A stretch of 64,000 bases of DNA, taken from positions 124,001 through 188,000 of the forward strand of contig JANPZV010000008.1 in the NCBI GenBank assembly GCA_024707365.1. The letters are read 5' to 3'. Of the stretch, positions 1 through 7,565 are shown one piece after another (position 1 is the first letter of the stretch; every line of letters begins with the position of its first letter). Source of the DNA: Terricaulis sp. (GTDB lineage: Bacteria; Pseudomonadota; Alphaproteobacteria; Caulobacterales; Aquidulcibacteraceae). The translations under genes and the position numbers were made by a program. The notes below the pieces were generated by a model. The model was not told the DNA's origin. It ran no database searches and saw nothing but the letters and a program-made list of their open reading frames with translations.

Positions 1-7
1 GGCAGGC

Positions 8-733
8 ATGGCGCGGGTTGCGTTGGTTACGGGCGGCACACGAGGGATCGGCAAGGCGATCTCAGCCAAGCTGAAAGCCGATGGCTTCAAGGTCGCCGCC
101 AATTATGCCGGCAATAGCGAAGCGGCCGAAGCAACCGCCAAGGAAATCGGCGTCAGCGTCTACAAATGGGATGTGGGCGATGAAGCCCAATGCGCCGAAG
201 GCATCGCCAAAGTGGAGGCCGAGCTTGGCCCGGTGGACGTGCTGGTCAACAATGCCGGCATCACCCGCGACGGCCTGTTTCATAAAATGAACAGTGAAAA
301 ATGGCGCGAGGTGATCCGCGTCGATCTCGATAGCCTGTTCTTCATGACGCGCCCGGTGATTGCCGGCATGCGCGATCGCGGCTTTGGCCGCATCATCAAT
401 ATCAGCTCCATCAACGGCCAGAAGGGCCAAGTGGGGCAGGTGAATTATTCGGCGGCGAAGGCCGGCATGATCGGCTTCACCAAGGCGCTGGCGCAGGAAA
501 GCGCGGCCAAGGGCGTCACGGTGAACGTCATCGCCCCTGGCTACATCGATACCGATATGGTCGCCGCCGTGCCGCCGGAGGTGCTGCAAAAAATCATCGG
601 CACGATCCCGGCCGGGCGTCTCGGCAAGGCCGAGGAAATCGCCGCCATGGTGGCGTTTTTGGCCTCCGATTCCGCCGCCTTCATCACCGGCGCGACCATG
701 ACGGTGAACGGCGCGCAATACATCGCCGGCTGA
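8..733 (+). CDS. phaB: acetoacetyl-CoA reductase (SDR family)
   Basis: This 241-residue protein should reduce acetoacetyl-CoA to (R)-3-hydroxybutyryl-CoA with NADPH, the second step of polyhydroxybutyrate synthesis and the entry to the ethylmalonyl-CoA pathway. The Rossmann motif TGGTRGIG is at residues 8-15, NNAG at 81-84, and the catalytic Ser134, Tyr147 and Lys151 sit in the NYSAAK context. The N-terminus and the GQKGQVGQVNYSAAKAG stretch are PhaB-like rather than FabG-like. The start is the first ATG, two bases after a GGCAGG sequence at the window edge. A phaA thiolase could lie just outside the window, which I cannot see. FabG is the alternative assignment, less likely. Confidence 0.9.
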   Translation: MARVALVTGGTRGIGKAISAKLKADGFKVAANYAGNSEAAEATAKEIGVSVYKWDVGDEAQCAEGIAKVEAELGPVDVLVNNAGITRDGLFHKMNSEKWREVIRVDLDSLFFMTRPVIAGMRDRGFGRIINISSINGQKGQVGQVNYSAAKAGMIGFTKALAQESAAKGVTVNVIAPGYIDTDMVAAVPPEVLQKIIGTIPAGRLGKAEEIAAMVAFLASDSAAFITGATMTVNGAQYIAG

Positions 734-798
734 TCCCTTGAGGGAACGGGGCGGCGTTTTCGGCGTTTATTCCCCGTTCCCAAGGAGGACCAAACCCA

Positions 799-981
799 AT
801 GGATAAAGAACATCTCAAAGGCGCGGCCGATAAAGCATCGGGCGCGGTGAAGGAAGCCGCCGGCAAAGTGACGGGCAACAAAAAGCTCGAAGCCGAAGGC
901 AAGATCGATAAGGCCAAGGGCGAAGCCCGCGACTTCATCGGCGACGTGAAAGACGCCGCCAAGAAGGCCGATAAGCACTAA
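799..981 (+). CDS. CsbD family stress-response protein
   Basis: A 60-residue, highly charged, Lys/Ala-rich protein of the CsbD type (MDKEHLKGAADKASGAVKEA start). CsbD proteins are small soluble general-stress proteins of unknown mechanism. The repeated GAxDKAxGxxKEAxGK pattern covers almost the whole chain, so it is probably an extended helix. A strong Shine-Dalgarno sequence AAGGAGG at 782-788 sits ten bases before the ATG. A clear intrinsic terminator follows at 1005-1032, so it is probably expressed as a single gene or read through from phaB 65 bp upstream. Confidence 0.9.
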   Translation: MDKEHLKGAADKASGAVKEAAGKVTGNKKLEAEGKIDKAKGEARDFIGDVKDAAKKADKH

Positions 982-1004
982 GCTTATTGCGTTCGACTAG
1001 AAGG

Positions 1005-1032
1005 CGGCCCGCGCTCATCGCGGGCCGTTTTT
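1005..1032 (+). terminator. Rho-independent terminator after csbD-like gene
   Basis: A 9-bp perfect GC stem, CGGCCCGCG (1005-1013) and CGCGGGCCG (1019-1027), closes a five-base loop and runs into TTTTT at 1028-1032. It lies between the convergent CsbD and adenosyltransferase genes. The T-run is only on the plus side, so it mainly serves the CsbD gene. Confidence 0.9.
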
Positions 1033-1034
1033 CT

Positions 1035-1601
1035 TTAGCGGTTTGCGCCCGGAACCCAGAGCACGTCACGCTTGCCATCATCATTGGCCGCGCGCGCCAT
1101 CACGAAAAACAAATCCGAAAGCCGGTTGGCGTATTTCAGGCACGCCGCGTTCGTGCGCGCGTCCTCTTCAACCAAGCGCGTGATCGCGCGCTCGGCCCGC
1201 CGCGCCACCGTGCGCGCCAGATGCAGATAGGCCGCCGCCGCGCCGCCGCCCGGCAGGATGAAGGAGGTGAGCGGCGCTTGCGCTTCATGCAGCGCATCCA
1301 CCTCCGCCTCCAGCCGATCCACCTGCGCCTCGCTCACGCGCAGCGCCTCGAACCTGTCGGTGTGCGGCGTCGCCAAATCCGCGCCGAGATCGAACAGATC
1401 ATTCTGGATGCGCGCCAGGATCGGATCGAGCCGGCCATCGCCCTCTGTATGCAGCCGCACGACGCCGACCACGGAATTCAGCTCATCCACCGTGCCATAG
1501 GCTTCCACCCGCGCGCTCGCCTTGGAAACAGGCTCGCCGGTGACAAGCCGGGTCTTGCCGCCATCGCCGGCCTTGGTGACGATCTTATCGAGCTTAACCA
1601 T
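1035..1601 (-). CDS. cob(I)yrinic acid a,c-diamide adenosyltransferase, PduO type
   Basis: A 188-residue ATP:cob(I)alamin adenosyltransferase of the PduO/MMAB fold, which makes adenosylcobalamin. The N-terminal ATP-binding stretch MVKLDKIVTKAGDGGKTRLV, the VDELNSVVG motif and the R..ERAI..L segment of the C-terminal helices are all visible. The start at 1601 was chosen because the residues encoded further upstream are Cys-rich antisense-like sequence and because this ATG overlaps the stop of the upstream HIG1 gene by eight bases, as expected for translational coupling. Adenosylcobalamin is the cofactor of the ethylmalonyl-CoA mutase encoded at 14-16 kb, a plausible functional link. Confidence 0.9.
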   Translation of the reverse strand: MVKLDKIVTKAGDGGKTRLVTGEPVSKASARVEAYGTVDELNSVVGVVRLHTEGDGRLDPILARIQNDLFDLGADLATPHTDRFEALRVSEAQVDRLEAEVDALHEAQAPLTSFILPGGGAAAAYLHLARTVARRAERAITRLVEEDARTNAACLKYANRLSDLFFVMARAANDDGKRDVLWVPGANR

Positions 1602-1794
1602 GGCTCTGTTTCCACAGCATCGCGCCCACCAGCACAAGGATGGCTGCAAATTGCAGCAGCACCCGCATGCGCATGGCCTTGTTGGACCAGGAGCGGCCAA
1701 AATCGCCGCCCCGGAACATGGCGTAAACACCAAAGCACAGCGTCAGGAACACCGCGCCCAGCGCAATCGGGATCAGGTAATCGAAGGGGTTCAT
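1594..1794 (-). CDS. HIG1 domain / twin transmembrane protein
   Basis: A 66-residue inner-membrane protein with two hydrophobic helices (about 6-26 and 47-62) joined by a basic loop RGGDFGRSWSNKAMRMRV, the signature of the HIG1_N domain found in mitochondria and alphaproteobacteria, where family members associate with respiratory complexes. It is the first gene of a two-gene unit with the adenosyltransferase, whose start overlaps this stop. The pairing of the two seems common in this class (from memory, not checked). Confidence 0.85.
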   Translation of the reverse strand: MNPFDYLIPIALGAVFLTLCFGVYAMFRGGDFGRSWSNKAMRMRVLLQFAAILVLVGAMLWKQSHG

Positions 1795-1861
1795 AGTGGG
1801 ATGAGCTTACGCCCGCCCACGCCGCCGCGCCATGCGCCACATCAACCGAACGCCAACGCTC

Positions 1862-1996
1862 GTGCTCCCCCGATAGGGGGAGCTGTCAGCGAAGCTGACT
1901 GAGGGGGCGGCGCTGGCGCTTGCCAAATTTGGCGGCCACCCCTCCGACACGCGCTTCGCGCGCGCCACCTCCCCCTCGCGGGGGAGGACGAAGCGG
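1862..1996. repeat. Composite hairpin repeat, CTCCCCC type
   Basis: The spacer before rmuC holds stacked hairpins: CTCCCCC/GGGGGAG at 1865-1882 and CTCCCCC tcgc GGGGGAG near 1970-1986, with a GCGC-ttc-GCGC hairpin and a CCTCCG box between them. Similar modules occur at 48621-48676 and 53200-53262. No gene is seen here. Elements of this look are common in alphaproteobacterial spacers; their function is unknown to me. Confidence 0.7.
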
Positions 1997-2052
1997 GCGC
2001 GGATGCTGCTTTTCTTCTCCCTCGTGAAGAAAGGGTGGGCCAAACTCCGCCC

Positions 2053-3357
2053 ATGACCGAATCGCTTCCCTATCTTCTCCTGGTGCTCGCCCTTGCAGCG
2101 GGCGGCGCCGCGCTCTGGTTCGCGGTGCGCGCCGCAGGGGCTGAGCCGATCCGCGCCGAGCGGGATCGCGCCGTGGGCGAGCTCGCCGCGCTGCGCCAGG
2201 AAAATACCCGCCTCGCCACAGAGCTCGCCGCCGCCAAGGCCGCCACCGAAGGGCGCGCGGAATCGGAGGAGGCGCGTTTCCTCGCGCTCGCCGCCAAGGC
2301 GCTGGAAGCCTCGCAAGCCAATTTCATGGCGCTCGCCAATCAGACATTCGAGAAACACAGCCTCGCCGCCGCCGGCGGGGTGAAAGAGGTGCTCGCGCCC
2401 GCGCAGGAGCATTTGAACAAGCTCGCCCAAAGCGTCGAGGCGCTGGATAAGGCGCGCCTGGCGGATAAATCTGTGATGGGCGAGCAAGTGCGCCAGATCA
2501 TGGACGCTGTCGGCTCCACCAACAAAACCACGCAGAACCTGCTCACCGCCTTGCGCGCCAGCCCGAAAATGCGCGGCCGCTGGGGCGAGCAGACGCTGCG
2601 CAACGTGCTCGAACTCTCCGGCCTTTCCGCGCATGTGGATTTTACCGAGCAAGCTTCCACCACCGATGGCGAAGGCGCGCGCCTCAGGCCCGACGTGCTG
2701 ATCAATCTGCCCGGCGGGCGCTGCATCGTGGTGGATTCCAAGGTCGCGCTCTCAGGCTATCTCGATGCGATGGAAGCCACAGATGACGCCGCCCGCGAAG
2801 CGCATCTGAAAAAGCATGCGGCCGAATTGAAGGCGCACGTGAAAGGACTTTCCTCCAAGGATTATTGGCGGCACGTGCCCGATACGGCTGATTTCGTGGT
2901 GCTGTTCGTGCCGGGCGAAAACTTCCTCGCGGCCGCCGCCGAGCGTGATCCGAATCTGTTTGACGACGCTTTCGCGCAGAAGGTGATCATCACCACGCCC
3001 TCCACCATGGTCGCGCTCGCCAAATCGGTCGCCTATGGCTGGCGCCAGGAACAAAGCGCCAAGAATGCGCAGGAAATCGCCGATCTGGGCCGCGAGCTTT
3101 ACCGCCGCATGGGCGTGATGGTGAAGCATATCGATGATCTGGGCCGGGCCATCATCGGCGCGAATGAGCGTTACAATTCCGTCGTCGGCTCGCTTGAGCG
3201 CATGGTGCTGCCGCAAACGCGCAAGTTCCGCGAACTGGGCGCGGGCGATGATGAGGATGTGCCGTCCCCGCGCGGGGTGGAGGTGGCGCCGCGCCTGCCG
3301 GCCCCGCCCGAGCAATTGGAACTCACGCCCCCGCCGCAAGCCAAGCGCACACGCTGA
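2053..3357 (+). CDS. rmuC: DNA recombination protein RmuC
   Basis: A 434-residue RmuC homologue, a nuclease-fold protein that limits recombination between inverted repeats in E. coli. It has an N-terminal membrane helix (about residues 6-29), a long Ala/Glu coiled coil (about 30-110) and the RmuC domain with KMRGRWGEQTLRNVLELSGL and the VVDSKVALSGY motif typical of the restriction-endonuclease-like core. I placed the start at the ATG at 2053; a GTG at 2035 is in frame but only adds six residues and lacks a better ribosome site. The C-terminus is Pro-rich. In a window so full of inverted repeats its presence is notable, though only suggestive. Confidence 0.9.
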   Translation: MTESLPYLLLVLALAAGGAALWFAVRAAGAEPIRAERDRAVGELAALRQENTRLATELAAAKAATEGRAESEEARFLALAAKALEASQANFMALANQTFEKHSLAAAGGVKEVLAPAQEHLNKLAQSVEALDKARLADKSVMGEQVRQIMDAVGSTNKTTQNLLTALRASPKMRGRWGEQTLRNVLELSGLSAHVDFTEQASTTDGEGARLRPDVLINLPGGRCIVVDSKVALSGYLDAMEATDDAAREAHLKKHAAELKAHVKGLSSKDYWRHVPDTADFVVLFVPGENFLAAAAERDPNLFDDAFAQKVIITTPSTMVALAKSVAYGWRQEQSAKNAQEIADLGRELYRRMGVMVKHIDDLGRAIIGANERYNSVVGSLERMVLPQTRKFRELGAGDDEDVPSPRGVEVAPRLPAPPEQLELTPPPQAKRTR

Positions 3358-3361
3358 TATG

Positions 3362-3383
3362 CTTGGACCGCCGGTGGTCCAAG
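3362..3383. repeat. 22-bp palindrome, GGACCGCCGG family
   Basis: A near-perfect palindrome with outer arms CTTGGACC and GGTCCAAG around GCCGGT; only one G-T pair departs from symmetry. It follows rmuC by five bases. A perfect version lies at 54172-54193, and expanded versions at 38979-39075 and 30331-30412, so it belongs to a dispersed family. There is no T-run, so it is not a standard terminator. Confidence 0.8.
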
Positions 3384-3432
3384 GGCTGACGCGCGCGCGC
3401 CGTCGCGCTAAACCAGCGGCGGAGGAAACGCC

Positions 3433-4215
3433 ATGAGAAGCATCCTATTCGCCAGCGCCCTTGCGCTCGCCGCCTGCGGCCAGCAACCGGCCCCCGAAGA
3501 TGTGCCCCCGCCCGCGCCGCTCGAAATCAGCGCAGACGCGCCGCAGATCACCGCAGCGCTCGCCGATAGCCGCCGCCCGGCCGAGGATGCCGCGCGCGAC
3601 GCGAACCGCCACGCAGCCGAAACGCTCGCCTTCGCGCGCATCACGCGCGGCATGCGCGTGGCCGATATTTTTCCCGGCGGCGGGTATTGGACGCGGCTGT
3701 TCGCGGTCGCCGTGGGAGAAGAGGGGCGGGTCTATCCCACCATCCGCCCCGATGGCGTGGCTGGCGAATATGAAACCCCGGTGATCGCCGTCGCCGCGCA
3801 ATATCCGAACGCGACCATGGCGCGCGTGCCTTACGATGCGCTGGCGTTTCCCGAGCCCGTCGATGTGATCTTCACCGCGCAGAATTATCACGACATGGCG
3901 CTGACGGACTACGCGCTGGGCGATCGCGCCGCGATGAACCGCGCCGCTTTCGCCGCGCTCAAGCCCGGCGGCTATTACATCGTGATCGATCACGCGGCAG
4001 TGGATGGCTCCCCGGTTGAAACCAACGCGCAAACCACGATCCACCGCATCGATCAGGCCATTGTGCGCCGCGAAATCGAGGCGGCCGGTTTTGTGTTCGA
4101 TGGCGAAGCTGATTTTCTGCGCAATGCCGAGGATACGCGCACGGTCAACGTGTTCGATCCCTCCATTCGCGGCCGCACCGATCAGTTCGTGATGCGGTTT
4201 AGAAAACCGGAATAA
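3433..4215 (+). CDS. lipoprotein-type class I SAM-dependent methyltransferase
   Basis: A 260-residue predicted methyltransferase of the COG4798 type. The N-terminus has a lipoprotein signal with lipobox LAAC (Cys15), so it should be exported and lipid-anchored, which is odd for a SAM-dependent enzyme. The SAM-binding motif I is VADIFPGGGYWTRLF, and the acidic and DH-containing motifs IDHAAVDG follow. The substrate is unknown. A paralogue at 4815-5586 shares the same architecture, ending in the same RGRTDQFV.RFRKP tail, with arfB lying on the other strand between them. Start fixed by the signal peptide and the GGAGGAAA site before ATG 3433. Confidence 0.8.
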   Translation: MRSILFASALALAACGQQPAPEDVPPPAPLEISADAPQITAALADSRRPAEDAARDANRHAAETLAFARITRGMRVADIFPGGGYWTRLFAVAVGEEGRVYPTIRPDGVAGEYETPVIAVAAQYPNATMARVPYDALAFPEPVDVIFTAQNYHDMALTDYALGDRAAMNRAAFAALKPGGYYIVIDHAAVDGSPVETNAQTTIHRIDQAIVRREIEAAGFVFDGEADFLRNAEDTRTVNVFDPSIRGRTDQFVMRFRKPE

Positions 4216-4226
4216 TCGGGGAGCGG

Positions 4227-4300
4227 TTTTCGGGATTCGGGGATCGGGTTCGCCACGCCCGAATCCCGACCCCCGAATCCCTAATCCCGAAAATCCACTT
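4227..4300. repeat. Imperfect inverted repeat, GGGATTCGGG family
   Basis: Left arm TTTTCGGGATTCGGGG (from 4227) matches, with one insertion, the reverse complement of the right arm that ends CCCGAAAA near 4293. The right arm includes the last codons and stop of arfB (stop at 4281-4283), so the element supplies the 3' end of that gene. Confidence 0.75.
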
Positions 4301-4703
4301 TCCCGCGCCGTGATTTCACATCGCTGCGGCGTGCTTTGTTTTCGAGGCGCTTCATCTTCACGCCGCGCGGGACTTTGGTTTTCTTGCGCGGCTTGGGCGC
4401 GTGCGTGGCTTGCTCCACCAGCGCCACCAGCCGCTCCAGCGCATCGGCGCGGTTGCGCTCTTGTGTGCGGAAGCTTTCGGCCCGCAGCACGATTTCGCCG
4501 TCCAGCGTCAGGCGCCGTCCCGCCAGCTTTTCCAGCCGCGCGCGCACGTCATCGGGCAGCGCGGTGAACCCGCCCAGCCGAAAGCGTAGCTCCACCGCCG
4601 TGGACACCTTGTTGACGTTCTGCCCGCCCGGCCCGGCCGCGCGGATGAAGCGTTCCTCAAGGTCGCGCTCGTCAAGCGCCAGGTGCTCAGTCACCGGAAT
4701 CAT
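4281..4703 (-). CDS. arfB: alternative ribosome-rescue factor / peptidyl-tRNA hydrolase ArfB
   Basis: A 140-residue YaeJ/ArfB protein that enters stalled ribosomes and releases the nascent chain. The release-factor GGQ motif is present as RAAGPGGQNVNKVSTAVELR, and the C-terminus is the expected Lys/Arg-rich tail (KPRKKTKVPRGVKMKRLENKAR) that occupies the mRNA channel. The start at 4703 gives the usual length; an in-frame ATG at 4742 would add thirteen residues not typical of the family. The last codons lie in an inverted repeat. Flanked by two paralogous methyltransferase genes on the other strand. Confidence 0.9.
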   Translation of the reverse strand: MIPVTEHLALDERDLEERFIRAAGPGGQNVNKVSTAVELRFRLGGFTALPDDVRARLEKLAGRRLTLDGEIVLRAESFRTQERNRADALERLVALVEQATHAPKPRKKTKVPRGVKMKRLENKARRSDVKSRRGKVDFRD

Positions 4704-4814
4704 GGGGCTCACCTTACGGCCATTCGCTTTCCAATCGTTCATAAGCTGGTGAAAAGCGAGACATCCGCCGCCAAGGCCGATACATCAGCCGGAAGCAGCA
4801 GGGGAGATTGGCGG

Positions 4815-5586
4815 ATGCGGTTTTTGCTGGCGGGCGTTCTTGGCGCCATCACGCTTGGCGCCTGCGCGGGCGGGGGCGATCCCTGGGCTGATGATGGCGG
4901 TTGAGGATGTCAATGCGCGCGCCCCGCACATTGCCGCCGCCATCGCCGATCCGCGCCGGCCCGAGGCTGATACCGAACGCGATGCCTTGCGTCATCCGGC
5001 GGAGATCCTCGCCTTCGCGCAAATCCGTCCTGGCGATCGTGTTGCCGATATTGGCCCAGGCGGCGGCTATTATACGCGCTTGCTTTCAACCGCCGTGGGG
5101 CCCAGCGGGCGCGTCTATGCGGTGGACCGCGCCGGCACGCCCGAGCGCCCGCGCCCTGCGGCGGCGCTGGTTGCGCCCTATGGCAACATCACCCATCTCG
5201 AAACCGGCTATCAAAGCTGGAGCACCGAGGCGCCGCTCGATGCGATCCTGATCGTGCAAATCTACCATGATTTCCACTTGCCGCAGTTCAACCTCGATGT
5301 GCCCGCCGCCAACCGCGCGCTGTTTGATGCGCTGCGCCCTGGCGGTGTTTTGCTGATCGTCGATCATGCAGCGCCGCCAGACGCCGCCGATGCGCCCAGC
5401 ACGCTGCATCGCATCGAGGCCGCGCAAGTGCGCGCCGAACTGGAAGCGGCGGGCTTTGTGCTGGAAGCCGAAAGCCAAGTGCTGCGCAATCCGGCCGATA
5501 ATCTCAGCCTGCGCGTGTTTGAAGGCGATGTGCGCGGGCGCACCGATCAATTCGTGCTGCGCTTCCGCAAGCCGGCCGCGCCCTGA
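4815..5586 (+). CDS. second lipoprotein-type SAM methyltransferase (frameshift as sequenced)
   Basis: A paralogue of the 3433-4215 gene. The N-terminal segment carries a lipoprotein signal (LGAC lipobox), and the body has SAM motif VADIGPGGGYYTRLL and the tail RGRTDQFVLRFRKP. The signal and the body are in different frames: the reading frame changes near 4895-4903, where GATGATGGCGGTTGAG contains a stop, and removal of one G would restore a continuous chain of about 256 residues. A sequencing error is the simplest explanation. Its stop shares a base with the nudC start, so the two are probably cotranscribed. Confidence 0.75.
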
Positions 5587-6498
5587 TGCCGCTCGCGCCC
5601 AACAACGCCTTCGCTAATTCCCCGCTGGATCGCGCCGGCCATCGGCGCGGCGATGCGGCTTGGCTCAAAGATGCGCTTGCGTCGGATGCGGCGCAGCTGC
5701 TGGCGTTTCACGCCGGGCAGATTTTCGTGATCGAAGAGGGCGGCGCGCCCGCGCTTGGCTGGCTTGGCGGGCATGCGCGCGCCTCCATCGCGCCCGCCGA
5801 TGCGCTCACGCTGTTTCTCGGCGAGGACGCAAAGGGCGCGCCGTATTTCGCGGTGAACCTGCCTGATCCTGCGCCGCTTGAAGCGATCGGCCGCTTTGAG
5901 GAATTGCGCCCGCTTGCCGCGCATGCGTCTTGGGATGATCTCGCCATCCTCGGCTGCGCCAAGTCGATCTTTGAATGGCATGCGCGCAATAGCTTTTGCG
6001 CAAATTGCGGCGCGCAAAGCGTGATCAGCGAAGCTGGCTGGCGGCGCGATTGCCCAGCTTGCAAGCTTGAGCATTATCCGCGCGTCGATCCCGTCGCCAT
6101 CATGGTCCCGGCCTTTGGCGATAAGATCCTGCTTGGCCGGCAAAAGGCGTGGCCGCGCGGCATGCATTCGGCGCTCGCCGGCTATATCGAGCCGGGCGAA
6201 ACCTTCGAGGAAGGCGCCGCGCGCGAAACGCTGGAAGAGGCGGGGCTCAAGGTCAAAAAGCGTGCGCCTGCATTCCAACCAGCCCTGGCCGTTTCCCTAT
6301 TCGCTGATGATCGGCGTGATCTGCGAGGTGGAAAGCGATCAGGAAAAAATCGATACCGGCGAGCTTGAAAGCGGCCGCTGGTTCACGCGTGAGGAAGCGC
6401 GCGCGCTCATCGCCGGCAAGCACCCCGAATGCTTCTGCCCGCCCAATTTCGCCATCGCGCATCAGCTGATCAAGGCGTGGGCGGAAAGTGGGCAATAG
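5586..6498 (+). CDS. nudC: NAD+ diphosphatase NudC (frameshift as sequenced)
   Basis: A Nudix hydrolase of about 303 residues that cleaves NAD(H) and removes NAD caps from RNA. The zinc ribbon CANCG...CPAC and the full Nudix box GYIEPGETFEEGAARETLEE are visible, followed by the NudC-type PWPFPYSLM signature. That signature is in another frame: the shift lies at the A5 run 6255-6259, and four A would restore the frame, so this looks like a homopolymer error. The start overlaps the upstream methyltransferase stop (ATGATG context). The stop codon TAG at 6496-6498 lies inside an inverted repeat. Confidence 0.85.
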
Positions 6499-6584
6499 GC
6501 AGTGGGCAATAGGCGATAGGCAATAGGCAATGGCGCGCAATCTACCGCTGCGCCCCATTGCCGATTGCCCACTGCCTATTGCCC
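6490..6584. repeat. 21-bp-arm inverted repeat, GGGCAATAGGC family
   Basis: The arms 6490-6510 and 6564-6584 are perfect reverse complements built from the degenerate 7-base unit GGGCAAT/GGGCAGT. The loop repeats more of the same unit. The left arm contains the nudC stop codon and the right arm ends three bases from the stop of the convergent CDF gene. A relative lies at 43101-43204. Confidence 0.85.
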
Positions 6585-6586
6585 AA

Positions 6587-7519
6587 TCACTTATGCCCGC
6601 AATCATGTCGCGCCGTGCGCTCGATCTGCACCGTGACATGCCTGACGCCGAAGCGCTGTTCGATCTCCTGCGTCAGCGCCGCCAGGAATGCGTCATCGCC
6701 GCCTTCGGGGCGCACCAGATGCGCTGTCAGCGCCGGCTCCGTCGCGCCCATGGCCCAGATGTGGAGATCGTGCACGGCCTCAACGCCCGGCAGGTCGCCA
6801 AGGAACGCGCGCACCGCGCCCACATCGATGCCGCGCGGCGCGGCGTCGAGCGCAAGATCGAGCGATTCCGTCAAAAGCCCCCACGTGCCCCACAGGATCA
6901 GCAGCACCACCGCGATGGAGATCGCCGGGTCGATCCATTGCGCGCCGGTGAAAAAGATCGCCACGCCCGCGGCGATCACCGCCGCTGAAACACCCGCATC
7001 CGCCACCATGTGCAGATACGCCCCGCGCACGTTCACATCTTGCTTGCGCCCCGCCAGGAACAGCAGCGCCGTGCCGCCATTGATGATGACGCCGATCGTC
7101 GCCACCACGATGACAAACAGCGCCTCGGTTTCCGCCGGGCGGAAAAAGCGCGCGGTCGCTTCCCAAAGAATGCCCCCGCACGCCACCAGCAGCACCAGCG
7201 CGTTCGCCAGCGCCGCCAGCACGGTGGCTTTGGAGAAGCCATAGGTGCGTTGCGTCCCGCCGCTGCGCTTGGCCAGCCACGCGGCGCCGCCGGCGAGGGC
7301 GAGGCCTAAAACGTCGGAAAGATTGTGTGCGGCATCGGATAACAGCGCGGTGGAATTAGCCCAAACGCCGGCGCCGGCTTCAACCACAACAAAGCCGAGA
7401 TTCAGAACGATAGCGATTGTATAACGTTTATCGCGCCAGGAGGGAGCGGGGTGGGCGTGATCGTGGCCATGTGAATGGCCGTGGTGCGCATGCCCATTGT
7501 GCCCGTGCATTGGGCTCAT
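6587..7519 (-). CDS. cation diffusion facilitator, Zn/Co/Cd exporter (CzcD/ZitB type)
   Basis: A 310-residue CDF family transporter. The N-terminus is a His-rich metal-binding stretch (MHGHNGHAHHGHSHGHDHAH), followed by six membrane helices with HxxxD-type metal sites in ALLSDAAHNLSDV and HMVADAG, and a cytoplasmic domain with HDLHIWAMG. Substrate is probably Zn2+, with Co2+ or Cd2+ possible. The start at 7519 precedes the His-rich tail; a second ATG three codons later is also possible. It is divergent from the oxidase-like gene at 7566 with only 46 bp between starts, so the two promoters overlap. Confidence 0.9.
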   Translation of the reverse strand: MSPMHGHNGHAHHGHSHGHDHAHPAPSWRDKRYTIAIVLNLGFVVVEAGAGVWANSTALLSDAAHNLSDVLGLALAGGAAWLAKRSGGTQRTYGFSKATVLAALANALVLLVACGGILWEATARFFRPAETEALFVIVVATIGVIINGGTALLFLAGRKQDVNVRGAYLHMVADAGVSAAVIAAGVAIFFTGAQWIDPAISIAVVLLILWGTWGLLTESLDLALDAAPRGIDVGAVRAFLGDLPGVEAVHDLHIWAMGATEPALTAHLVRPEGGDDAFLAALTQEIEQRFGVRHVTVQIERTARHDCGHK

Positions 7520-7565
7520 GTGGGGCAGAATCGCGCGCGCCGCAAGGCATGGTGAGGGGGAGAGG

